From NCBI GenBank assembly GCA_004299215.1, contig SCTD01000634.1:1-7537 (forward strand): a DNA stretch of 7,537 bases, in the 5' to 3' direction. This document shows, piece after piece, positions 1-6,724 of this stretch. Both the position numbers and the translations under genes were made by a program. Source of the DNA: Frankiales bacterium. Lineage in GTDB: Bacteria > Actinomycetota > Actinomycetes > Mycobacteriales > SCTD01. The stretch's first letter is position 1; each line of letters begins with the position of its first letter. The notes beneath the pieces are model-generated. The model searched no databases. It was not told the origin of the DNA and worked only from the letters and a program-made list of their open reading frames with translations.

Positions 1-428
1 TGCCGCCGGTGTGCTTCGTGGAGGTCGGGGACTTCACCGGCGCGGCCCTGAAGCAGGCGGTCGCGGACGACCTGCGTGACGTCGTCTTCGTCGGGATGGC
101 GGGCAAGCTGACCAAGCTCGCCAGCGGCGTGCTGATGACGCACTACACGAAGAGCAAGGTCGACACCGCGGTGCTCGTCGAGGTGACGGCGGAGGCGGGC
201 GGGGACGCGGCTCTGGTCGAGGCCGTTCGGGGAGCCAACACCGCGCGGCACGCGTACGAGATGTGGGAGGCGGCAGGAGTGCTCCGCGACGCAGGCGGGT
301 TGCTCTGCGGCCGCGTCGCGACGGTGCTCACCCGGTTCTGTGGGCTGCCGGCGCGGGTCGCGATGGTGGACCCGCAGGGAGCCGGCGTCGTCGCCGCGAC
401 CGAGCCGGACTGGGTGGCGGCTGCGTGA
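1..428 (+). CDS. cbiD: Cobalt-precorrin-5B C1-methyltransferase CbiD, 3' part
   Basis: This is the C-terminal part of CbiD, which uses S-adenosylmethionine to methylate C1 of the corrin ring in the cobalt-early cobalamin pathway. It is cytosolic. The gene enters from outside the window; the first complete codon is at base 3, and about 141 residues are visible, where CbiD proteins are usually about 360-380 residues long. Recognisable family blocks are VEVGDFTGAALKQA near the visible start and GMAGKLTKLASGVLMTHYTK, followed by SKVDT. The GTG at base 9 is an internal valine codon and not a start. The stop codon at 426-428 overlaps the GTG start of the next gene by 4 bases. CbiD acts directly after CbiG, encoded two genes downstream. 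Family assignment is confident from motifs; the missing N-terminus cannot be judged. Confidence 0.93.
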   Translation, partial: PPVCFVEVGDFTGAALKQAVADDLRDVVFVGMAGKLTKLASGVLMTHYTKSKVDTAVLVEVTAEAGGDAALVEAVRGANTARHAYEMWEAAGVLRDAGGLLCGRVATVLTRFCGLPARVAMVDPQGAGVVAATEPDWVAAA

Positions 429-1606
429 TCACCGTGATCGGGCTCGACGGCTCGCCGCTGTCCCCCCTCGGTCTCGAGCGGCTGGCGCGGGCGTCGCTCG
501 TCATGGGCGGGCGACGTCACCTGCGGGAGGTGCCGGTGCCACCGGGCACCCCGACGGTGGCGCTGCGCGACGACCCGGCCGAGGCGCTGCGTCAGGTCGC
601 CGAGGCCGGCGGCGACGTGGTCGTGCTCGCGTCCGGCGACCCCGGCTTCTTCGGCGTGCTGCGACTGCTGCGCGAGCGGGTCGCGCCCGACGAGCTCGAG
701 GTGCTTCCCGCCGTCTCCAGCGTCGCGCTCGCCTTCGCCCGCGCCCGGCTGCCCTGGGACGACGCGGTCGTGGTGTCGGCACACGGTCGAGACCCCCGGC
801 CGGCGGTCGCCGCGTGCCGCGCCCACCCGAAGGTCGCGGTGCTCACCTCCGACGGTGCCGGGCCGGCCGAGATCGGTGCCGCGCTCGCCGGGATCGACCG
901 GCGGCTGTGCGTGGTCGAGCGGGTCGGCCTCGACGGCGAGCGCGTCACGTGGCTCACCCCGGCGCAGGCCTCGGAGCGCACCGACTGGGACCCGCTCAAC
1001 GTCGTCCTCGTCGTCGACGAACGGCGGGCGGTCGCTCCCGAGAAGCGCTGGCTGGCAGGGGCGACCTCTCCCGCCGGCTGGGCTCTGCCCGAGGACGGCT
1101 TCGCGCACCGGGACGGCATGGTCACCAAGGCCGAGGTGCGCGCACTGGTGCTGGCGCGGCTCGGCCCGCGCAGCGGCGACCTGGTGTGGGACGTCGGTGC
1201 CGGCAGCGGCTCGGTCGCCGTCGAGTGCGCCCGGCTGGGCGCGGCCGTCGTCGCCGTCGAGAAGGACGACACGTCTGCGCTCGAGGCCAACGTCAAGGCC
1301 TTCGACGTCGACGTCCAGATCGTGCACGGGAGCGCACCGCAGGCACTCGCGGGGCTGCCGGCACCCGACGCGGTCTTCGTCGGCGGCGGCGGTGTGGCCG
1401 TCGTCCGCGCGGCGGTCGCGCAGCGGCCGTCGCGGCTCGTCGTCGCGCTGGCGACGGTCGAGCGCGTCGCGCCGGTCCTGGCGGAGATGCGGGACTACGC
1501 CCCCGAGGCCGTGCTGGTCGAGAGCTCGCGGCTCCAGCCGCTCGGGAACGGCCACCGGCTGGTCCCCATGAACCCCGTCTTCGTCGTGTCTGGAGTCCTC
1601 ACGTGA
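425..1606 (+). CDS. cobL: CbiE/CbiT fusion (CobL-type): C5,C15-methyltransferase and C12 decarboxylase
   Basis: This 393-residue bifunctional enzyme methylates C5 and C15 of precorrin-6B or its cobalt form and decarboxylates the C12 acetate, giving precorrin-8. The N-terminal CbiE domain (about residues 1-195) is a tetrapyrrole methylase with ASGDPGFFG at 69-77. The C-terminal CbiT domain (about 215-393) has GMVTK at 231-235, the Rossmann SAM-binding loop DVGAGSGS at 256-263, an acidic strand end (VEKDD) after it, and the glycine run VGGGG near 319-323. The length is normal for CobL. I chose the GTG at 425, which overlaps the cbiD stop as GTGA; an upstream in-frame start would run through cbiD. 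Its stop overlaps the next start in the same way. Its product is the substrate of CbiC, encoded three genes on. In many bacteria CbiE and CbiT are separate proteins; here there is no break between them. Confidence 0.95.
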   Translation: MITVIGLDGSPLSPLGLERLARASLVMGGRRHLREVPVPPGTPTVALRDDPAEALRQVAEAGGDVVVLASGDPGFFGVLRLLRERVAPDELEVLPAVSSVALAFARARLPWDDAVVVSAHGRDPRPAVAACRAHPKVAVLTSDGAGPAEIGAALAGIDRRLCVVERVGLDGERVTWLTPAQASERTDWDPLNVVLVVDERRAVAPEKRWLAGATSPAGWALPEDGFAHRDGMVTKAEVRALVLARLGPRSGDLVWDVGAGSGSVAVECARLGAAVVAVEKDDTSALEANVKAFDVDVQIVHGSAPQALAGLPAPDAVFVGGGGVAVVRAAVAQRPSRLVVALATVERVAPVLAEMRDYAPEAVLVESSRLQPLGNGHRLVPMNPVFVVSGVLT

Positions 1607-3270
1607 TCGGCCTGGTCGTGACCACCGCAGCGGGGCGCCGCGCCGCCGAGCGACTGGAGCAGGTGCTGCCCGGCACCCGGTCGTTCGACGTCCGCGACCT
1701 GGCGTCGGCCTGGCGCGAGTGCGATGCGCTGGTCTGCTTCCTCGCGACGGGGGCGACGGTGCGGCTGATCGCGCCGCTGCTCGAGGGCAAGGCGACGGAT
1801 CCCGGGGTCGTGTGCGTCGACGAGGCGCACCGCTTCGCGGTCGCGCTCGTCGGCGGCCACGGCGGCGGCGCGAACGACCTCGCCCGTGACGTGGCGCGCG
1901 TGCTCGGCGCCGAAGCCGTCGTGACGACAGCCACCGACGCGGTGGGGCTGCCCGGGCTGGACACGCTCGGCTGGCCGGTCGAGGGGGAGGTCGCGGCCGT
2001 GTCGCGCGCGCTGCTCGACGGCGAGCCGGTGCGGCTGGTCGCGGACACGACCTGGCCGCTGCCGCCGCTGCCGGTCGGCGACACCGGCGCGCACGTCGTG
2101 CGCGTGACGGACGTGGTCGAGACCGTCGCCGAGCGCACCGTCGTGCTCCGGCCGCCCTCGCTCGTCCTGGGCCTGGGTGCCTCCCGCGGTGTCACCGCCG
2201 ACGAGCTGGAGGCACTGGTCGACCGCGCGCTGCAGCAGGCGGCACTCAGCCCGGACAGCGTCGTCGCGGCGGCGACGGTCGACGAGAAGGCCGACGAGCA
2301 GGGGATCGTCGAGGTCTGCCGGCGGCGCGGCTGGGCGCTGGCGACCTATCCCGCGGCGCGGCTGGCCGCGATGGACGTGCCCAACCCCAGTGACGCGCCG
2401 GCCAGAGCCCTCGGCACGCCGAGCGTGGCAGAGGCCGCCGCGCTGCTGCACGGCGCCGTCTCCGGACGCACCGCCGAGCTCGTGGTCGAGAAGACCAAGA
2501 GCGCGATGGCCACGGTCGCGGTCGCGCGCCGCGCGCCGCGCGGGCGGCTCGCGCTGGTCGGCCTCGGCCCGGGGTCGCGCGACCTGCTGACCCCCCGCGC
2601 GGAGGCCGAGCTGCGGCGGGCGTCGGTGTGGGTCGGGCTCGACCAGTACGTCGACCAGGTCCGTGACCTCGCCCGGCCCGGCACGCGCATCCTCGAGACC
2701 GGCCTCGGCAAGGAGGAGGAGCGCGCGCACAGCGCCGTGCGCGAGGCCGAGCGCGGGCACGCCGTCGCGCTCATCGGGTCCGGCGACGCGGGTGTCTACG
2801 CGATGGCGAGCCCGGCGCTCGAGGTGGCCGGGGACGACATCGACGTCGTCGGCGTCCCGGGCGTGACCGCGGCGCTGGCCGCCAGCAGCCTGCTCGGTGC
2901 GCCGATGGGACACGACCACGCCAGCATCAGCCTGTCGGACCTGCACACGCCGTGGCCGGCCATCGAGGCGCGGATCCGGGCCGTCGCCGAGGCAGACCTC
3001 GTGGTCACCTTCTACAACCCGCGCAGCCGCGGTCGTGACTGGCAGCTCGCCAAGGCCGTCTCCATGCTGCTCGAGCACCGGCCGGCCGGTACCCCGGTCG
3101 GCGTCGTCACCGACGCCAGCCGGCCGGGGCAGGCGGTGCACCTGACGACGCTGGGCGAGCTCGACGTCGAGCAGGTGACGATGCTGGCCTGCGTGGTGGT
3201 CGGCTCGTCGCAGACCCGGATGGTCGCGGGTCGCATGGTGACGCCGAGGGGGTACCGGTGGATGGCATGA
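1603..3270 (+). CDS. cobJ: CbiG/CbiH fusion: cobalt-precorrin-5A hydrolase and C17-methyltransferase (CobJ-type)
   Basis: This is a 555-residue fusion. Residues 1-310 are CbiG, which opens the delta-lactone and releases the extruded C20 unit as acetaldehyde. It shows GGHGGGANDLA at 84-94 and, in its C-terminal subdomain, DEKADEQG at 227-234, a GTPSVAEAAAL block and a closing KTKSAMATVAVAR segment. Residues 316-555 are CbiH/CobJ, which methylates C17 with ring contraction. It shows LALVGLGPG at 316-324, GSGDAGVY at 392-399, a SLSDLHTPW block, FYNPRSR and a final VTPRGY. The start is GTG 1603, overlapping the previous stop as GTGA, with GGAG at 1592-1595 seven bases upstream. The longer open frame further upstream lies over the CbiE/T gene and is spurious. 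CbiG marks the cobalt-early route; CobJ-type methyltransferases of aerobic pathways lack it. Automatic annotation may name only one half. Confidence 0.94.
   Translation: MIGLVVTTAAGRRAAERLEQVLPGTRSFDVRDLASAWRECDALVCFLATGATVRLIAPLLEGKATDPGVVCVDEAHRFAVALVGGHGGGANDLARDVARVLGAEAVVTTATDAVGLPGLDTLGWPVEGEVAAVSRALLDGEPVRLVADTTWPLPPLPVGDTGAHVVRVTDVVETVAERTVVLRPPSLVLGLGASRGVTADELEALVDRALQQAALSPDSVVAAATVDEKADEQGIVEVCRRRGWALATYPAARLAAMDVPNPSDAPARALGTPSVAEAAALLHGAVSGRTAELVVEKTKSAMATVAVARRAPRGRLALVGLGPGSRDLLTPRAEAELRRASVWVGLDQYVDQVRDLARPGTRILETGLGKEEERAHSAVREAERGHAVALIGSGDAGVYAMASPALEVAGDDIDVVGVPGVTAALAASSLLGAPMGHDHASISLSDLHTPWPAIEARIRAVAEADLVVTFYNPRSRGRDWQLAKAVSMLLEHRPAGTPVGVVTDASRPGQAVHLTTLGELDVEQVTMLACVVVGSSQTRMVAGRMVTPRGYRWMA
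3246..3252 (+). promoter_or_regulatory. Purine-rich possible ribosome binding site near the ferredoxin start
   Basis: GAGGGGG lies five bases before an in-frame GTG at 3258 and fourteen bases before the ATG at 3267. It could favour the GTG, which would add three residues (a valine-codon start, then Asp-Gly). I preferred the ATG because it forms the same 4-base ATGA overlap seen at every other junction in the window. GGTGG at 3257-3261, five bases before the ATG, is a weaker alternative site. The choice does not affect the Fe-S motifs. Confidence 0.35.
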
Positions 3271-3455
3271 CCGGGACCGCCGGCAGCTACCTGGTCACCG
3301 ACGCGTGCACGGCCTGCGGTGCCTGCCTGCTCACCTGCCCGGAGCACGCGATCGTGCCCAGCCTGCCGCTCCAGGTCCGCGCCGACCGCTGCACGCGCTG
3401 CGGCGAGTGCGTCGAGATCTGCCCGGCCGATGCGCTGGTCGAGGTGCCGGCATGA
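3267..3455 (+). CDS. Small 2[4Fe-4S] ferredoxin within the cobalamin operon
   Basis: This is a 62-residue bacterial-type ferredoxin and probably a soluble one-electron carrier. It carries two CxxCxxCxxxCP motifs: CTACGACLLTCP with cysteines 14, 17, 20 and 24, and CTRCGECVEICP with cysteines 42, 45, 48 and 52. All eight ligands for two [4Fe-4S] clusters are therefore present, and the internal two-fold repeat is plain. There is no signal peptide or membrane segment. The ATG start overlaps the CbiG/H stop as ATGA; an alternative GTG nine bases upstream is possible. The stop overlaps cobA as ATGA. Its place between corrin-ring genes suggests it supplies electrons to a cobalamin step, such as cobalt reduction before adenosylation, a precorrin reductase, or the Fe-S centre of CbiX. 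That role is inference; the sequence shows only the ferredoxin fold. Confidence 0.9.
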   Translation: MTGTAGSYLVTDACTACGACLLTCPEHAIVPSLPLQVRADRCTRCGECVEICPADALVEVPA

Positions 3456-4219
3456 TCCCGGGATCCGCGGCCCTCGTCGGCGCCGGCCCGGGTGACCCGG
3501 GACTGCTGACGCTGCGCGCCGCGCAGCTGCTCGGCGAGGCCGACGTCGTGCTGGTGGACCGCCTGGTGAGCAAGGAGATCCTGGAGCACGTACGACCCGA
3601 GGCGACCGTCGTCGACGTCGGCAAGACCAGCTGGACCGGCACGGCGCCGCGGCAGGAGGAGATCAACGCGCAGCTGCTGGAGCACGTCCGCGCGGGCCGC
3701 CGGGTGGTGCGGCTCAAGGGCGGCGACCCGTTCGTCTTCGGGCGAGGCTCGGAGGAGGCGCAGGCGCTGGCCGCCGCAGGCCTGCCCTTCGAGGTGGTGC
3801 CGGGCATCAGCAGCGCCATCGCGGTCCCGGCCTACGCCGGCATCCCGGTGACGGCGCGCGGCGTGACTCAGGACGTGTGCGTCGTCACCGGGCACCTCGA
3901 CCCGGACGACCCCGCGAGCCGCGTCCGCTGGCAGGCGCTCGCGACCGGTCCGGGCACGCTCGTCATCCTGATGGGGCAGGACCGGCTGCCGATGCTGGCC
4001 GCAGGGCTGATCCGGCACGGCCGCGCGGCCGACACGCCGGCCGCCTGCATCGAGCAGGGCACGACGACGCAGCAGCGCGTCGTGGTGAGCACGCTGGAGC
4101 ACCTGGCGCGCGAGGTCGCGGCGGCCGGGCTCCGCGCACCGGTCACGACCGTCGTCGGTGACGTGGTGCGGCTGCGCGAGGAGCTGCGCTGGTTCGGCCC
4201 CGACCTGGAGGACGCGTGA
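3452..4219 (+). CDS. cobA: Uroporphyrinogen-III C-methyltransferase (SUMT)
   Basis: This 255-residue enzyme adds two methyl groups, at C2 and C7, to uroporphyrinogen III using SAM and yields precorrin-2, the branch point to cobalamin and siroheme. Family motifs are VGAGPGDPGLLTLRA at 9-23, DRLVS at 36-40, RLKGGDPFVFGRG at 87-99 and PGISSAIAVPAYAGIPVT at 117-134. The RLKGGDPFVFGRG and AYAGIPVT blocks separate SUMT from the related C11-methyltransferase CobM/CbiF, which I considered. It is a stand-alone SUMT with no fused HemD or siroheme-synthase domain, and its length is normal. The ATG at 3452 overlaps the ferredoxin stop, and GAGGTG at 3441-3446 sits five bases upstream. Placing SUMT inside the operon would let precursor supply rise together with corrin synthesis. 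Confidence 0.95.
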   Translation: MIPGSAALVGAGPGDPGLLTLRAAQLLGEADVVLVDRLVSKEILEHVRPEATVVDVGKTSWTGTAPRQEEINAQLLEHVRAGRRVVRLKGGDPFVFGRGSEEAQALAAAGLPFEVVPGISSAIAVPAYAGIPVTARGVTQDVCVVTGHLDPDDPASRVRWQALATGPGTLVILMGQDRLPMLAAGLIRHGRAADTPAACIEQGTTTQQRVVVSTLEHLAREVAAAGLRAPVTTVVGDVVRLREELRWFGPDLEDA

Positions 4220-4803
4220 GAGCGACCGTGCACCCGATCGAGCAGGAGTCGTACGCGATCCTGCGCTCCCGTGTCGACCTGTCGCGGCTGCCACCGCTGC
4301 ACCGCGCGGTGGTCGAGCGCGTCGTCCACTCCAGCGCCGATCTCGACTACGTCGACGACCTGGTCACCGACGAGCAGTGGCTGCGTGCGGGTCAGCAGGC
4401 ACTGCTGGCCGGCGCGCCCGTCGTCACCGACGTGGAGATGGTCGCGGCGGGCATCACGACCCGCGAGACCGTCTGCCGCGTGCGCCAGGCGCGGGCAGGT
4501 GACGGGAGAACGCGCAGCGCCGAGGCCGTCAGGCTGGCCTTCGAGGAGGTGGGCCCGGGCGCGGTGTGGGTGGTCGGCTGCGCGCCGACCGCGCTGTTCG
4601 AGCTCCTCTCCCTGGACGTGCGGCCCGCCCTGGTCATCGGCCTGCCGGTCGGCTTCGTCGGGGCAGCCGAGAGCAAGGCGGCGCTGCGCGAGAGCGGGCT
4701 GCCCGCCGTCAGCAACATCAGCGAGAAGGGCGGATCCGCAGTGGCTTCCGCGGCACTCAACGCGCTGCTCTACGCCGCGCCCCACACCGAGCTCCCCGCA
4801 TGA
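4216..4803 (+). CDS. cbiC: Precorrin-8X methylmutase (CbiC/CobH)
   Basis: This 195-residue isomerase moves the methyl group from C11 to C12 of precorrin-8 to form hydrogenobyrinate, or its cobalt form cobyrinate. Family features in order are IEQESYAIL near the N-terminus, RVVHSSADLDY with His38 at the position of the catalytic histidine known in CobH, VVTDVEMVAAGI at 69-80, GCAPTAL at 121-127, LVIGLPVGFVGAAESK at 139-154 and SEKGGSAVA at 169-177 followed by NALLY. Many family members have Asn where Cys122 stands; I take this as lineage variation. The GTG at 4216 overlaps the cobA stop as GTGA and is preceded by GGAGG at 4207-4211. The stop overlaps cbiX. It takes the product of CbiE/T encoded upstream. 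The length is slightly short of the usual 200-220 residues, with no motif missing. Confidence 0.95.
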   Translation: MRATVHPIEQESYAILRSRVDLSRLPPLHRAVVERVVHSSADLDYVDDLVTDEQWLRAGQQALLAGAPVVTDVEMVAAGITTRETVCRVRQARAGDGRTRSAEAVRLAFEEVGPGAVWVVGCAPTALFELLSLDVRPALVIGLPVGFVGAAESKAALRESGLPAVSNISEKGGSAVASAALNALLYAAPHTELPA

Positions 4804-5690
4804 GACCGGCCCTGCTCGTCATCGGACACGGCACCAAGCACGCCGACGGCGTGGCGCAGTTCGCCGAGCTCGTGGACCGGGTCCGCGCAGCCGCCCCCTA
4901 CGCCGACGTCGAGGGCGGCTTCCTCGAGCTGTCGCCCCCACCCATCCAGGACGCGACCTCCCGGCTGGTCGCCGCCGGTCACCGCACGGTCGACGTCGTG
5001 CCGCTGGTCCTGGTCGCCGCGGGCCACAGCAAGGGCGACATCCCTGCTGCGCTGCGCCGCGAGGAGCTGCGGCACCCGGGGCTGTCCTTCCGCTACGCCC
5101 GACCGCTCGGCCCTCACCCGGCGCTGCTCGCCGAGGCGGAGGCAAGGGTGCTCGACGTCGTGCCGCGGGAGGACTGGGCGGACACCGCGGTCGTGCTCGT
5201 GGGTCGCGGCGCGACCGACCCGGACGCGAACGCCGAGATCGCGAAGACCGCGCGGCTGCTGCAGGAGGGCCGCGGGATCGGCACGGTCGAGACCAGCTTC
5301 ATCTCGCTGGCCGAGCCCTCGGTGCCGGCCGGACTGGAGCGTGCCCGCCGGCTCGGGTTCACGCGCATCGTCGTGCTGCCCTGGTTCCTGTTCGCAGGTG
5401 TGCTGCCCGACCGGATCGTCGTGCAGGCCGGGGACTGGGCGGGCGCGCACCCCGAGCTCGACGTCCGCGTCGCCGGGCTGCTCGGCCCGACCGCGGCGCT
5501 GGCGGCCGTGGTGCTCGAGCGGTGGACCGAGCTCGAGGCGGGTGACCTGCGGATGAACTGCGACAGCTGCGCCTACCGCGTCGTGATGCCCGGCTTCGAG
5601 GCCAAGGTCGGCGCGCCGCAGACCCCGCACGACCATCCCGACGACCCGGCGCACGCGCACGGGCACGGACACGCGCACGTTCACCCGTGA
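4800..5690 (+). CDS. cbiX: Sirohydrochlorin cobaltochelatase CbiX, long form with Fe-S motif and His-rich tail
   Basis: This 296-residue chelatase probably inserts Co(II) into sirohydrochlorin. It has two homologous chelatase domains. The N-terminal one (about 1-125) has LLVIGHGTKH with His10 and PLVLVAAGHSKGD with His76, the expected metal-binding histidines. The second (about 128-245) keeps the fold motifs VGRGATDPDAN and LPWFLFAGVLPDRI but lacks both histidines, so it looks non-catalytic. Residues 252-257 read MNCDSC, the MxCxxC motif that holds a [4Fe-4S] cluster in Bacillus megaterium CbiX. The last 20 residues contain eight histidines. The ATG start overlaps the cbiC stop, and the stop overlaps the next GTG. 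Ferrochelatase activity (SirB-like, for siroheme) is an alternative, but the operon favours cobalt. Confidence 0.92.
   Translation: MRPALLVIGHGTKHADGVAQFAELVDRVRAAAPYADVEGGFLELSPPPIQDATSRLVAAGHRTVDVVPLVLVAAGHSKGDIPAALRREELRHPGLSFRYARPLGPHPALLAEAEARVLDVVPREDWADTAVVLVGRGATDPDANAEIAKTARLLQEGRGIGTVETSFISLAEPSVPAGLERARRLGFTRIVVLPWFLFAGVLPDRIVVQAGDWAGAHPELDVRVAGLLGPTAALAAVVLERWTELEAGDLRMNCDSCAYRVVMPGFEAKVGAPQTPHDHPDDPAHAHGHGHAHVHP
5628..5684 (+). repeat. His-rich low-complexity tail of CbiX
   Basis: Codons 277-295 of cbiX encode eight histidines. Six of them alternate with Ala, Gly or Val (AHAHGHGHAHVH), so the DNA is a near-repeat of a hexamer with CAC in every second codon. It is part of the protein and is probably a metal-storage or metal-delivery arm. 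Such tails are known in long CbiX proteins and in cobalt or nickel chaperones. Confidence 0.8.
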
Positions 5691-6724
5691 GCGACTACGA
5701 CCTGAAGCACCACGGCGACCTCGAGGTCGCCCCGGGGCTGCTCGACCTGGCCGTCAACGTGCGCGGTGCGGCGCCGCCGGCCTGGCTGCGGGGCCGCCTC
5801 GAGCGGGCGCTCGACCGGCTCGGGAGCTACCCCGACCCCGCCGCGGCCACGGCAGCCGCCGCCCGGCGTCACGACCGGTCCGCCGACGAGGTGCTCGTGA
5901 CCGCCGGTGCTGCCGAGGCGTTCGCCCTGGTCGCCCGCGCGCTGCGCCCCCGCCGGGCGGTGTGCGTGCACCCGTCGTTCACCGAGCCCGAGGCCGCGCT
6001 GCGTGCGGCCGGGCACGGGGTCGAGCGGCTGGTGCTGGCGCCGCCGTACGTCCTCGACCCCGAGGTCGTCCCGGCAGACGCCGACCTCGTCGTCGTCGGG
6101 AACCCCACCAACCCGACAGGCGTCCTGCACGAGCGGCTCGCGGAGCTCTGCCGTCCCGGGCGGGTCGTCGTCGTCGACGAGGCGTTCGCCGACGCGGTGC
6201 CGGGGGAGCCGCACTCGCTGGCCGGCAGGGGGGACCTGCCGGGCCTGGTGGTGGTCCGCAGCCTCACCAAGACGTGGGCGCTGGCCGGCCTGCGCGTGGG
6301 GTACCTCCTCGCGCCTCGCGAGCTGGTGGAGCAGCTCCGCAGCGTCCAGCCGCTCTGGGCAGTGTCGACGCTCGCCCTCGTCGCGCTCGAGACCTGCCTC
6401 GCGCCGGGACCGGTGCGCACCGCGGAGCGGGATGCCGCCGTGCTGGCCGTCGAGCGCGATCGGCTGCAGAGCGCCTTGGAGGCTGCCGGTGTCGAGGTCG
6501 CGCCGGGCAGCCGGGCGCCGTTCCTGCTCTGCCGCGCGCCGGGACGCCCGGACGTACGAGAGTCGCTGCGGGCCGGCGGCATCGCCGTACGGCGCGGCGA
6601 CACGTTCCCGGGCCTGACCGCCGAGCACTGGCGCACGGCGGTCCGCGACGCGCCGGCGAGCGACAGGCTGGTGGAGGCGGTCCGCGAGGTCCTGTCGAGC
6701 GCGCCCGGTCGGAGGTCGGCATGA
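5687..6724 (+). CDS. cobC: PLP-dependent aminotransferase-fold protein CobC (threonine-phosphate decarboxylase-like)
   Basis: This 345-residue class I/II aminotransferase-fold enzyme is of the actinobacterial CobC (Rv2231c-like) type. Relatives (CobD of Salmonella) decarboxylate L-threonine-O-3-phosphate to (R)-1-amino-2-propanol phosphate, the linker between corrin ring and nucleotide loop. It opens with YDLKHHGDLEV and a VNVR segment where the family binds substrate, then SYPDP at 47-51. The PLP site is shown by GNPTNPTG at 138-145, VVDEAFAD at 162-169 and SLTKTWALAGLRVGY with the Schiff-base Lys195. A late WRTAVR supplies the expected carboxylate-binding arginine. The GTG at 5687 overlaps the cbiX stop as GTGA; no good ribosome binding site precedes it, so translation is probably coupled. 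Histidinol-phosphate aminotransferase is the closest alternative; the HHGD start and operon context argue against it. Confidence 0.88.
   Translation: MSDYDLKHHGDLEVAPGLLDLAVNVRGAAPPAWLRGRLERALDRLGSYPDPAAATAAAARRHDRSADEVLVTAGAAEAFALVARALRPRRAVCVHPSFTEPEAALRAAGHGVERLVLAPPYVLDPEVVPADADLVVVGNPTNPTGVLHERLAELCRPGRVVVVDEAFADAVPGEPHSLAGRGDLPGLVVVRSLTKTWALAGLRVGYLLAPRELVEQLRSVQPLWAVSTLALVALETCLAPGPVRTAERDAAVLAVERDRLQSALEAAGVEVAPGSRAPFLLCRAPGRPDVRESLRAGGIAVRRGDTFPGLTAEHWRTAVRDAPASDRLVEAVREVLSSAPGRRSA
6711..6715 (+). promoter_or_regulatory. Ribosome binding site of bluB
   Basis: GGAGG lies five bases before the ATG at 6721 and inside the 3' end of cobC. It is one of the two strongest Shine-Dalgarno matches among the junctions here and fixes the start of bluB at the ATGA overlap. 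Confidence 0.65.

Noticed and set aside
143..1555. Long minus-strand open frame opposite cbiD and cbiE/T
   Set aside because: Its translation is Arg/Asp/Gly/His-rich with no family motif. It is the expected antisense shadow of very GC-rich coding DNA, and the plus strand holds clear enzymes across the same span.
340..1602. Upstream extension of the CbiG/H frame to a start at 340
   Set aside because: The extra 421 residues are almost all Arg, Ala and Gly and lie out of frame over the real CbiE/T gene. The true start is the GTG at 1603.
1495..3141. 548-codon minus-strand open frame opposite the CbiG/H gene
   Set aside because: Composition is biased toward Arg, Gly, Asp and His and no domain is recognisable. 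The plus-strand frame has continuous CbiG and CbiH motifs.
3258..3266. GTG at 3258 as the ferredoxin start
   Set aside because: A purine-rich stretch precedes it, but every other gene here starts at a 4-base overlap, and the ATG at 3267 fits that pattern. It remains possible and would change only three residues.
3452..4219. Reading this methyltransferase as CobM/CbiF (C11-methyltransferase)
   Set aside because: The RLKGGDPFVFGRG and PAYAGIPVT blocks are typical of uroporphyrinogen-III methyltransferase, so CobA fits better.
5628..5684. Short CAC-rich DNA repeat as a possible regulatory repeat or operator
   Set aside because: The periodicity is explained by alternating histidine codons in the CbiX tail.
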